This document shows positions 33,388 through 41,781 of a DNA stretch of 64,000 nt, one piece after another. The DNA lies in the NCBI GenBank assembly GCA_965220235.1, contig OZ244815.1, forward strand, positions 1,736,001 through 1,800,000, given 5' to 3'. Both the position numbers and the translations under genes were made by a program. Position 1 is the stretch's first letter. Every line of letters begins with the position of its first letter. The stretch is from Bin55 sp965220235. GTDB lineage: Bacteria; Pseudomonadota; Gammaproteobacteria; Pseudomonadales; Azotimanducaceae. The notes below the pieces were generated by a model, which saw only the letters and a list, made by a program, of their open reading frames with translations, ran no database searches and was not told where the DNA came from.

Positions 33388-35167
33388 CGAGCTCCGTCTC
33401 ACTTTCCTCAAAATGCGAGGCCTGTAAATCGAACATCGTTTGGTAACGACCCCCAAGAGCCATGAGTTCGTCATGAGAACCGAGCTCGATGACGCGACCA
33501 TGCTCCAGTACGCAGATCAGATCAGTCTTGCGTACCGTCGAGAACCGATGGGAGATCAGAATGGTGGTAACGTTCTTGGTTTCTTCGATGACACGATTGA
33601 ATATCTCAGCCTCACCCCGAACGTCAAGTTGTGCGGTCGGTTCATCGAGTAGAACCAACCCAGCTCCGAGATACACCTGGCAAAGTGCGCGCGCGAGTGC
33701 GATCCGCTGCCATTGCCCACCGGAAAAATCAGTGCCACCCGCGTATGCCTTGTTGAGGATTGTGTCAAGCGACACCAAGTCTGCCATCCCGGCTTTCTCT
33801 AGTGCACGTAGGATGATCTCGTCAGACGCTTCACCAGTTGGGCAAACGTTCTCTCTTAGGGAGAGTTCAAACCTGACAAAATCCTGGAACACAGCCGTCA
33901 CACGATTGCGCCACGAGTCGATTGACAGATCTCGCAAGTCAACGCCATCGATTTCAATGGAGCCTTCCTGTGGATCGTAAAGCCGACACAACAGTTTCGC
34001 GAGCGTGGTCTTGCCCGCACCGTTAGGTCCAACGATTGCTAGCGTCGTACCCGCCGGGATGGTTAGATTGAAATTCTCGAGCGTGACTTCACCGGTCGTG
34101 GGGTAGGCGAACTTGAGGTCTTTGAACTCAATAGCCTTCGCCGGTAGACTCTCCGCCGTTTTCGCGCCATCCGGTAGCTGGCCGGCCTCAGCCATCGACG
34201 GTTGCAGTCGTAGAACGGCTCCCGCTGGCGCGGCTGCACCGTCAAGCGCCCAAGAGAGCCCGCCAAATGCGATCATGCTAGCGGTCATCGCAGCCGCAGC
34301 AAAGATCACGAGCTCTCTCAGTTCTAGATTACCTTGAGTCGCGTCGTAACCTAAGGAGACGAAGACAACGATGTTTGCCGCAGTCACGATCACCAAGCTG
34401 AGAGCCAATGGTCTTTGGCGTAGGCGAGTTGCTTCCCATCGTAAGTCGTGCAATTTGCGCCGATGCGTAGCGAATCGATTGACCACCCAATCCGCTAGAC
34501 TGAACAGTCGGAGTTCTTTGCTCGCTGGGGGATTAACTGCCATTTGGTATGCGTAATCGGCATGACGCTGTGCCATACGAACTTCGTTTGTCTGTCGGTC
34601 ACGCCATACGCCACTTTCACGCAGTAAGTAATGCGTCATAAGCCATGCGCCACCGATCAAGATGGGTGCCCACCAGGCGTAGCCGAACAGGAGACTCGTC
34701 GCCACCAATCCTGCAACCATTTCTACTAATCCCGCGGCGATGAAGTCCATGGAAACGAATAGAGGCGGCCCACTGATACCTAGATCGAAGTCTCGTGCCA
34801 TCGCAAGGTCGTTTTGCATCTCTCCGTTTTCAAGATGAGCCATGCCTTGCGGTTCGGTGCACGCCACCGTGAGTCGATCGTAGAGGTACGCAGCCATCTT
34901 GCTACCGAGATTCTGACTCACCATGAGGTGCAAAGGTGAAAGGACCTGCACAAGCACGAACATACCGCCAACGAGTGCAAGCGGGAGAACCAGATTGTCG
35001 CCGTGTTGAACAGCACCTACGAGCACGCCCATGGCGACAACAAAAAGTGCTGGAAGTAAACCGCGAGCGAGGAGTAAAAACCACCACGCGAACGTAAGCA
35101 CTGCAGACGCATGCGGAAGCAAGAGCATGTACTTCCACTCGTCGCGCGCGGTCAGTCTAGCGAACAT
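33374..35167 (-). CDS. ABC exporter half-transporter, canonical signature
   Basis: Partner of the downstream half-transporter. Seen: 597 residues, about six TM segments (first at 16-55), then an ATPase domain with Walker A GPNGAGKTT, Q-loop FQDFVRFELS, signature FSGGQWQRIALARAL, Walker B GLVLLDEPTAQLD and LISHRFSTVR. The signature here is intact while that of its partner is not, the usual asymmetry of heterodimeric ABC exporters. The two genes overlap and share FxFELx and RFST segments, pointing to an old duplication. The first gene of the pair; 80 bases separate it from tusE. Confidence 0.9.
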   Translation of the reverse strand: MFARLTARDEWKYMLLLPHASAVLTFAWWFLLLARGLLPALFVVAMGVLVGAVQHGDNLVLPLALVGGMFVLVQVLSPLHLMVSQNLGSKMAAYLYDRLTVACTEPQGMAHLENGEMQNDLAMARDFDLGISGPPLFVSMDFIAAGLVEMVAGLVATSLLFGYAWWAPILIGGAWLMTHYLLRESGVWRDRQTNEVRMAQRHADYAYQMAVNPPASKELRLFSLADWVVNRFATHRRKLHDLRWEATRLRQRPLALSLVIVTAANIVVFVSLGYDATQGNLELRELVIFAAAAMTASMIAFGGLSWALDGAAAPAGAVLRLQPSMAEAGQLPDGAKTAESLPAKAIEFKDLKFAYPTTGEVTLENFNLTIPAGTTLAIVGPNGAGKTTLAKLLCRLYDPQEGSIEIDGVDLRDLSIDSWRNRVTAVFQDFVRFELSLRENVCPTGEASDEIILRALEKAGMADLVSLDTILNKAYAGGTDFSGGQWQRIALARALCQVYLGAGLVLLDEPTAQLDVRGEAEIFNRVIEETKNVTTILISHRFSTVRKTDLICVLEHGRVIELGSHDELMALGGRYQTMFDLQASHFEESETELDVLN

Positions 35168-35249
35168 CTAGCGAATCAAACGATTACGTTCTGAGCCATA
35201 GATAACCGTGTAAGGATAAACGGCGCGTATTCGATTATTGCGGGACGGT

Positions 35250-35573
35250 TTAGATGCAATCGGACGGTTTTGGCAATCCACTGATCATCGCGACGTGGCG
35301 AGTTGTTTTACTCCCAAATAGCTGCGCTAAAGCAATTGACGAACCGAGATTCGCGGCCACTTCGTTCCGAACGACGCGTACCAGTGGACGCATTGAGAGA
35401 CTTCGTCCGGTGCGTTCATAGAACAGCCTAACTCCATGAATAACTAGCCAATGATCGTCCGTAAGTGTGATCTGCAATTCGTTCGCAACATCGGATGCAA
35501 GTTCTGGAGTCCAAGATTGTGGATTGCGAAGAAATCCATCGTCCGTGAACATCACGGTGCCTTTCTCAGACAT
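35250..35573 (-). CDS. tusE: sulfur-relay protein TusE/DsrC family
   Basis: Accepts sulfur from TusBCD and passes it to MnmA for tRNA 2-thiouridine. Seen: 107 residues with the family pattern TDDGFLRNPQSWTPELA, TDDHWLVIHGVRLFYERTGR, the arginine-rich MRPLVRVVRN, and the C-terminal AMISGLPKPSDCI with the active cysteine at 106, next to last as in E. coli TusE (Cys108 of 109). A single C-terminal Cys and no second upstream Cys in this arm argue for TusE rather than dissimilatory DsrC. It follows the TusD-like gene by 31 bases. Confidence 0.85.
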   Translation of the reverse strand: MSEKGTVMFTDDGFLRNPQSWTPELASDVANELQITLTDDHWLVIHGVRLFYERTGRSLSMRPLVRVVRNEVAANLGSSIALAQLFGSKTTRHVAMISGLPKPSDCI

Positions 35574-35604
35574 GCTCTAGTTCTTGCACGATATCGGTGA
35601 TTGA

Positions 35605-35976
35605 TTACGCGGTGAAAGAGACTAAACGATCACTCTCAAGCATCGCCTCGATGAGCTGTCCTAATCCACTAACAGTGAAGCCGTCTGCGACTGTATCGTG
35701 ATCGTCAGCTTGACTAATCCCGCGACGTTGAGCGGCGCTTACACAGAGCACCAACTCAATATCGTGTTGCTTACTCAGATTGAGCCATTTTGTTTGAAGA
35801 TTTGGTTCATCAAGTGGAGTATCGAAATGGCGAGCACCAATGGTGACGGCTTCTTGATAGAAGAACACACGAAAGAGATTGTGTTCTGAACCCACTACGG
35901 ACGCCGCGAAGTCAAGTGCTGAGTGGCACGCACGCGTCGATGTTGGCGAACCTTGAACTAGGATGCTTATTTCCAT
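35605..35976 (-). CDS. tusD: sulfur-relay protein TusD/DsrE-like
   Basis: DsrE-fold sulfur carrier. Seen: 123 residues with ISILVQGSPTSTRACHSALDFA, FRVFFYQEAVTIGARH and the catalytic-cysteine segment ELVLCVSAAQRRGI. That Cys is residue 78, the same number as in E. coli TusD. The subunits TusC and TusB that complete the hexamer normally follow tusD, but here tusE follows directly and neither tusB nor tusC is in the window. An alternative is a simplified DsrE-like homomultimer. Confidence 0.82.
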   Translation of the reverse strand: MEISILVQGSPTSTRACHSALDFAASVVGSEHNLFRVFFYQEAVTIGARHFDTPLDEPNLQTKWLNLSKQHDIELVLCVSAAQRRGISQADDHDTVADGFTVSGLGQLIEAMLESDRLVSFTA

Positions 35977-36144
35977 AGTTGGAATTTTGTAAGTTCTTGT
36001 CGAACGACATCGTCAAGACTTGCTTCGTTGAATTCATAAGAATATACGGCACCATTTTCAGCGGTTAATAAGTGGAGTCAAATATCATCTCCTGCTGAAG
36101 TCAACTAATTCCAAGTTAGTGTTAAGAATCGCAGAGTAAAGCCA

Positions 36145-37314
36145 GTGCAAACAGAGTCAGAATCCGCAGAACTCTTGTCTGCTAAAGAGTATCAACGCCG
36201 ACTATCGATTTATGCCGCGGAAGGGGAAGCACGAGCACGTCAACTGGGTAATCGAGGACCGATTCGACTAGATAAGCATGGAAAACTGCACTCTGACATC
36301 GTCGAGGCGTACTGGAAGCACGGGTTCTATGTTTTTACGAATGTACTCAGCGAAACGGAGGTGAATGAGCTAAGAAACGACGTGATGAACGTCTTGGAAC
36401 GTGCTCCCGTCGGTCCGGGACAAACTGTCGATCTTAACGGGAATCCAGCTATTGGCAGCGAGATGAAACGTTTTCCGTATCACTTTGTGAAACCGCTCTC
36501 GGACCCGGTTGGCGGAACTGCGAGTTCAGAAGGTCGACATATGAGCAGGATGGCAGAGGCTCAACCAGACAAAGACGCACCAGAGTACGTGGTTCAGATC
36601 ATCGCGGGAATGTGCCAGTTATTTGAATCAGGTCTTCGTGTATACGGCCATCCTCAACTCCTGGCGGTTGCTGAAGCCATCAACGGACCAGATTTCGTAC
36701 CTTACAACGATGCGATCTTCGTGAAGCAACCAGGTCTAGGTGGATCAGTAGCATGGCATCAGGATGGAGTTACCCATTGGAACAGTCCGGATTGGGACGA
36801 AGGCATACACGGTGTCAATTTCCAAGCTCAGCTGAATCGGACCTCACCGATGAGTTGTCTTTGGGTGGTGCCAGGTACTCACAAACAAGGTCGAGTCGAT
36901 ATCACGGCGATGGTAGAAGCGAATGGTGGGTCCGATCAGTTGCCTGACGCCGTTCCGCTGTATTGCGAACCGGGCGACGTAACTATTGTTAATCGTCAAA
37001 CACTACATTGCTCATTCGCCAACACTTCTGGCGACTTTCGTATTTCTGTTTCGTGGGGTATGCATCGACGCGCTGCAGTCATCGGTCAACATGGCCACCT
37101 GCTTCAACCGAAAGAAGTGATTTACGACGACGAGTTTGTTGACAAACGAGCGAGTGTGATTCAAGTCGCAATCGATGCCCGGCGGCAGTACTATTCTGAT
37201 GAAATGTCATTCGAGTACCAGCCGCTCAAGAATGTCGCTGAACAGTTTCGCTGGAGTCCAGAGACCTTCGAGAGCGTGATTCGTGACTACAACACGCGCG
37301 ATATTGGAATTTGA
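36145..37314 (+). CDS. phytanoyl-CoA dioxygenase (PhyH) family protein
   Basis: Fe(II)/2-oxoglutarate-dependent oxygenase; substrate unknown. Seen: 389 residues from a GTG start, with metal ligands His205 and Asp207 in SVAWHQDGVTHW, a downstream LWVVPGTHKQGR, the third ligand His288 in NRQTLHCSFANTS, and the 2-oxoglutarate-binding Arg299 in FRISVSWG. The C-terminal 80 residues lie beyond the core. It is 85 bases upstream of a TauD-type oxygenase on the same strand, and a third oxygenase-like gene follows, convergent. No signal peptide: cytoplasmic. Confidence 0.9.
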   Translation: MQTESESAELLSAKEYQRRLSIYAAEGEARARQLGNRGPIRLDKHGKLHSDIVEAYWKHGFYVFTNVLSETEVNELRNDVMNVLERAPVGPGQTVDLNGNPAIGSEMKRFPYHFVKPLSDPVGGTASSEGRHMSRMAEAQPDKDAPEYVVQIIAGMCQLFESGLRVYGHPQLLAVAEAINGPDFVPYNDAIFVKQPGLGGSVAWHQDGVTHWNSPDWDEGIHGVNFQAQLNRTSPMSCLWVVPGTHKQGRVDITAMVEANGGSDQLPDAVPLYCEPGDVTIVNRQTLHCSFANTSGDFRISVSWGMHRRAAVIGQHGHLLQPKEVIYDDEFVDKRASVIQVAIDARRQYYSDEMSFEYQPLKNVAEQFRWSPETFESVIRDYNTRDIGI

Positions 37315-37399
37315 AAAGATGCAAGTCGCGTCTACGAATAATGACCCCGAGTAAGTGCACCAGAGCGCGGCGACGTCTCTTCCGATAGGGATTACATAG

Positions 37400-38587
37400 A
37401 TGAAGAATGAGAACGAAGTAGTGGACCCTTTAGCACCTCGTGATATGAACAAACCTCGCAGTCACGGAAATCGAACGGACGGCTGGATCGGAGGACGCCC
37501 AGATACGTGGTTCGGTCACTACAGGGAGAATCCTGCAAGTCGAGGAGGAGCCGATGCTAGACGTATGGCAGCTGACAACGATTACGCTAGCGATGTCGCG
37601 AAAGACCTTCGTCAAGATGACGCACTCTTTATCAACGGCGACAAAGAGCTTGAAGCTGCCGGACTGACGATTGAGCCTCTTTCACCTGGGATCGGTGTCG
37701 AGATTCGTGGGTTTGACATGGCCAAACCCACAGACGCCCAGATAGAACAGATTTGGCGTCTATATTTACTCCGAAAAGTCGTATTTTTCCGCGATCAAGG
37801 ACATATCAATTGGGATGAACACATCGCGTTTGGGAAACGCTTCGCCGATATCGGATTCGCGTACGGTCGTCAACGAGCGCTAGGCCGAAACTACACCTCA
37901 CCTAGCGACTATCCAGAGATACTCCGGCTCTATGCGGACGAATCACAACCTTTCGCAGCGGCGAACTGGCACTCCGATGTAACTTGGTCGAATCAACCAC
38001 CTCTCGGCTCGATTCTTCTCTCGCGAAAATCACCACCGGTGGGTGGCGACACCGTATTTGTTGATTGCTACGCACTGTGGGACAGCCTAAGTCCAACGCT
38101 CAAGGAGTTTCTTCAAGGGCGCATGGCAGTTCATGGTCGCGGTGGTCGAGACGAAGCCGCTCACCCAATCTGTCGGACTCATCCGGAAACGGGTAGGAAT
38201 GCGCTCTACATCAACCCGACATTCACGAATTACATTTGCGATATGGAGCCGGAGGAATCTGCCAAGCTACTAGCGAAGCTTTACGCGAAGATGTATTCAA
38301 CCCCAGAACACACATGTCGTTTTAGGTGGCGAGATGGTTCCGTCGCAATGTGGGACAATCGCAGTTGTCAACACTACGCTGTGGCGGACTTTTGGCCACA
38401 CGAGCGAAAAATGGAACGAGTTACGATCGTCGATCGGTCTGAAGAGAACGAAGTGCCGTTTTGGCAAGACGAGAATGGCAAGCGTCACTATAGCGAACGA
38501 CTCGCTTCGCAGGAGTCAATCGATACTCCCGTAGGTTATGGCGTTGACATCCTGCACGCTCAGAACGACGAGGTATCCGAAGCGTAG
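37400..38587 (+). CDS. TauD/TfdA-family dioxygenase with N-terminal extension
   Basis: Fe(II)/2-oxoglutarate oxygenase of the taurine/2,4-D dioxygenase type. Seen: 395 residues. The core starts near 88 (LTIEPLSPGIGVEIRGFDM), with FFRDQGHINWDEHIAFGKRF, ligands His191 and Asp193 (ANWHSDVTWS), His325 (NRSCQHYAVADF) and an arginine in ERVTIVD for 2-oxoglutarate. The first 85 residues are a polar extension not seen in TauD (283 residues in E. coli); it has no obvious fold. Probably co-transcribed with the PhyH gene. Substrate unknown. Confidence 0.9.
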   Translation: MKNENEVVDPLAPRDMNKPRSHGNRTDGWIGGRPDTWFGHYRENPASRGGADARRMAADNDYASDVAKDLRQDDALFINGDKELEAAGLTIEPLSPGIGVEIRGFDMAKPTDAQIEQIWRLYLLRKVVFFRDQGHINWDEHIAFGKRFADIGFAYGRQRALGRNYTSPSDYPEILRLYADESQPFAAANWHSDVTWSNQPPLGSILLSRKSPPVGGDTVFVDCYALWDSLSPTLKEFLQGRMAVHGRGGRDEAAHPICRTHPETGRNALYINPTFTNYICDMEPEESAKLLAKLYAKMYSTPEHTCRFRWRDGSVAMWDNRSCQHYAVADFWPHERKMERVTIVDRSEENEVPFWQDENGKRHYSERLASQESIDTPVGYGVDILHAQNDEVSEA

Positions 38588-38778
38588 AGAGCGGCGTTAG
38601 CGCGCGAACTGACGATAAATCCGCTCGATTCTTGAGTGTCCTTGAATCTATGCAGGGCAACGATAAGCAAGTACTGCTTGCATTACCTGAACGACCTGAG
38701 CAGGGGAGTAAAGGGATCGTTTTTACGCGCTCGTGGCGGGCTAGCTAGTTTGGTTTGAAATCCGCTCGCGTGAAAAAA

Positions 38779-39654
38779 CTAATTTGGCAACGCTAACTGC
38801 ACAAAAAATCGGACCTCGACGCTTTTACGCTCTTGGAGCCCATCGGAGTCAGGGATTGGAACCGCGGTATGCAGAGTCGGACAGAAAATATCGTCGTCTG
38901 GCGGATGTGAGTCGTACGTCGTGAAGACCAGGGCTTCATCGTTCGTCATAGCCGAGTAGTAATGCCAACGCTGGTCGTCATTCGGTTTGCAGTAGTGGGC
39001 ATTGAAAGGTCGAGGCATTGCGTTCGGATTTAGGTTGTATTCGAGATCACTCGGCTCAATGGACGTGCGATCGCATACCGCAAGCGGTAAACGCTCCAGC
39101 GGTTTTGGTGATACGGACCGCCAAATATTGATCCCAAGATAGTGCTTGTCTTGTGGCATACCTTGTACTTGGCTAAATTTCTCAACGACCTCGCCGGTTT
39201 TTTCGTCAATGAAATCGGCATAGTCGTTGTGTACACCGGTTGCACATGGGCCGTATTGCACGCCGTTTTCCCAAAAGTGTTCTTCGAATTGTTCGTTGCG
39301 ATACGTGTGACTGCTCGTTCGTGGTACAACCGCATTCGGTAGTAATCGTTGTAGCAACTCATGCGTCTCATCGTAATAGACGTCAGCAACTTCCTTGATG
39401 TCGGTCCAGTCTTGAACTTTTGAGGGCGAATTGACGAGTAGAAATCCAGATCCACTCGTCAACAGATCGGTGGCATCCTGAGGTTCTGACATGACCCCTT
39501 GAGTCAAACGCGCGTCGCGAATTAAGGTCGGCTTGTTGAACCGCGATTTGAGGAACTTTTTCTGTTGCCGCGACGATCCTTGAGATTGTGTCTCGGGGTT
39601 GACGAAATTTAGGTTGCCAACGAAATCCAATTTCCTACCTTGAAAGAGATCCAC
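38779..39654 (-). CDS. CmcJ/NvfI-family oxygenase-like protein
   Basis: Member of the family that includes CmcJ (cephamycin 7-alpha hydroxylation), AsaB and NvfI, regarded as Fe/2-oxoglutarate-oxygenase-like. Seen: 291 residues with ATGVHNDYADF (His142, Asp144), YLGINIWRSVSP, the MTNDEALVFTTYDSHPPDD block, LHTAV with the likely third ligand His262, and VEVRFFV with Arg282. These are the conserved positions of the family. It is convergent with the TauD gene and divergent from the Nramp-like transporter (278 bases, no clear element). Such genes are better known from fungi and actinomycetes, where they serve secondary metabolism; the substrate here is unknown. Confidence 0.85.
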   Translation of the reverse strand: MDLFQGRKLDFVGNLNFVNPETQSQGSSRQQKKFLKSRFNKPTLIRDARLTQGVMSEPQDATDLLTSGSGFLLVNSPSKVQDWTDIKEVADVYYDETHELLQRLLPNAVVPRTSSHTYRNEQFEEHFWENGVQYGPCATGVHNDYADFIDEKTGEVVEKFSQVQGMPQDKHYLGINIWRSVSPKPLERLPLAVCDRTSIEPSDLEYNLNPNAMPRPFNAHYCKPNDDQRWHYYSAMTNDEALVFTTYDSHPPDDDIFCPTLHTAVPIPDSDGLQERKSVEVRFFVQLALPN

Positions 39655-39932
39655 GGGTGCTGCCCGCTCGCTTCGGGCGATCTACAGTGCTTATATTAGG
39701 ACTTTCGTGGGCACGACAAGCACGGAAGTTGTAGTTGGCGACCGGGAAGTGCCTGTTTAGACAGATCATATATGACGAGACATCGCCTGCTTAAACGTTG
39801 TGTTAATGTTGGCTCGTCGCCCGAATTTATGAATTGTCTGTAATTCACGGGATTCGAACGAAATTCATCTATCGGCTACTCTTTCCAACCCCATTTATCG
39901 CTACCCATCCTAATTCCTAACTTAAGTTTCGA

Positions 39933-41396
39933 ATGCTCGTACCCATACAGCCGTTAAAAACCGCAGACTTACCCGAACGCACCCGACCGATTCTGGTCAT
40001 GCTCGGACCCGGTATCGTGATGGCAGGTCTCGCCATAGGTTCCGGTGAGTTGATCATGTGGCCGTGGATTACGTCTGTCGTTGGTGCTCAGTTACTCTGG
40101 GCTGCGGCGATCGGCATATTCCTGCAACTCTGGGTCAATATCGAGATCGGCCGTTGGTCCATTGTTACTGGCGAAAGTCCCTTCACGGGTATGGCACGAG
40201 TTCTCAAACTCATGGTGTTTCTGTTCGTATTTGTGATATTCGTTGGGAAATTTCTTCCAGGTTGGGCGCGCGAAACCGGCGTCGCGTTGCGTGATCTGAT
40301 TTTCGGACCTGGGCATGACAGCCCGCCGTGGCTCTGGACCGCCATCATTTTCATAACGGTTGCTGCGATCCTGTTTGGACCGAAGGTGATTTACACCGCT
40401 GTAGAACGATGCATCATGGGATTGATCGTCGTGATCATCGTGGGTCTGATCTATGTCGTTTGGGAGATCGGATCAGTAGAGATCTTCGTTGCGATGTGGG
40501 AAGGTGTCATTGGGATTTTCAGTTTCCCGGATTTCCCCGTGGATGTGCTGGCGGACGACGGTACGGTCCGCGATCAACTGACCTTCAACCGGTTTTTCGG
40601 CGCTGTTGTATTCGCAGGAGCCGGTGGGCTAGGCAACCTTTACTATGCGTATTACTTACGAGAAAAGAACATCGGCATGGGCGCTAGGATGCCTTCGTTG
40701 ATGAGTCCGGCCCATAAGCACGAAATCAAGGAATTGGACACGGGATACCTATACGAGGAAACCGAAGAGAACCGACGACGCTTTAAGGATTGGTTTCGAT
40801 ACGTGGTTGTTGATCAGACATTCACATTTTGGCTTCTCGGCACCTTCACGATGTTTCTCTTTATTTTTGGCGCACTCGCCGTGCTTCATCCGATTGGACT
40901 CGTCCCTGATCGTGGTAGTTTGGTCTGGGATTTAGCTTCGATCCTAGAACAGAGCATGGGCACGTTCGGTCGTTACGTGTTTTTGATCGTCGGAATGGCG
41001 GCGTTATTTAGTACACAGTTGGGTGGGGTAGATGGTGGCAGCCGGATATTCGCCGATTTGTTGCATACAAACTTCAAGTTCGGACGATGGTTGAAGCTCG
41101 AACAATGGTACGTCGTGTTGGTTGGCACGACGATGGTCATTGGCGTATTTAGTGTGTGGTTCTTCGGTAAATACGACATTGCTGGACTCGATTTTCTATT
41201 CATTGCCGCTTTAATGAGCGGATTCGTAATGGCTGTATACGTACCGATGATCCTCTACATGAATCTCACCCGTCTTCCCAAATCGGCACGGCCCGGTTGG
41301 ATCAACATTCTTTTCATGGTGCTCGCTTCGGCAATGTATATCACGTTCGCGTGCTACACGATCTACAGCAAGGTAGCTGAGGTAGTTGTGTCTTAA
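39933..41396 (+). CDS. Nramp-related transporter with altered metal-site motifs
   Basis: Membrane transporter with 11 or so TM segments in 487 residues. Seen: TM1 reads GPGIVMAGLAIGSGELIMWP. The position of the Nramp metal motif DPGN is GSGE (36-39), and TM6 lacks the M-P-H motif, having FAGAGGLGNLYYAYYL instead. The fold family (Nramp/LeuT) is supported by the GPG opening and segment order, but canonical Mn/Fe coordination is not. A hydrophilic loop at about 250-285 (acidic and basic residues, EETEENRRRFKDW) separates two halves. Substrate could be another divalent ion or an organic solute. Confidence 0.8.
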   Translation: MLVPIQPLKTADLPERTRPILVMLGPGIVMAGLAIGSGELIMWPWITSVVGAQLLWAAAIGIFLQLWVNIEIGRWSIVTGESPFTGMARVLKLMVFLFVFVIFVGKFLPGWARETGVALRDLIFGPGHDSPPWLWTAIIFITVAAILFGPKVIYTAVERCIMGLIVVIIVGLIYVVWEIGSVEIFVAMWEGVIGIFSFPDFPVDVLADDGTVRDQLTFNRFFGAVVFAGAGGLGNLYYAYYLREKNIGMGARMPSLMSPAHKHEIKELDTGYLYEETEENRRRFKDWFRYVVVDQTFTFWLLGTFTMFLFIFGALAVLHPIGLVPDRGSLVWDLASILEQSMGTFGRYVFLIVGMAALFSTQLGGVDGGSRIFADLLHTNFKFGRWLKLEQWYVVLVGTTMVIGVFSVWFFGKYDIAGLDFLFIAALMSGFVMAVYVPMILYMNLTRLPKSARPGWINILFMVLASAMYITFACYTIYSKVAEVVVS

Positions 41397-41781
41397 CAGC
41401 GCCTTCATTGATCGGCAGGGATACAACCTCGCGGGCTTCAGTGACATAGACGTGACGAAGTTTTCAATCCAAGTGACAGTTAGATATTGCATAGTAGGTC
41501 TGTCAGATCGTGAGTAAGACGTACGTTCGGAGAGTCAAGTTTTCCGTTTTTCGTATAGAGCTACATCTCAAGCGTGCAGTAAGCAGTGGATACGAAGGTA
41601 GGGGAAATCTAGCAATTTGCTGACAGGGATTAGGGAGACACTAAACGCGTATATAAGCTTCAATCGTACAATGTGAGATATAGGCATTACCTAACCGTCT
41701 CATAGAGTGATATTCTCAAGATAGCTTATTTCTCCGTACGCACATAATTTATGCGATCCGATATTGAGCGGTCACTAACCG
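41397..41781. other. intergenic region before the RND efflux pair
   Basis: 385 bases, A+T-richer toward the adaptor gene. No gene, stable hairpin or convincing -35/-10 pair could be assigned; tatata- and tacaat-like words near 41650-41675 may include a promoter for the RND operon. Confidence 0.5.

Noticed and set aside
38722..38775. imperfect inverted repeat flanked by T5 and A6 between the TauD and CmcJ genes, considered as a bidirectional terminator
   Set aside because: The T-run is on the 5' side and the A-run on the 3' side on both strands, the reverse of what an intrinsic terminator needs; the stem is also interrupted.
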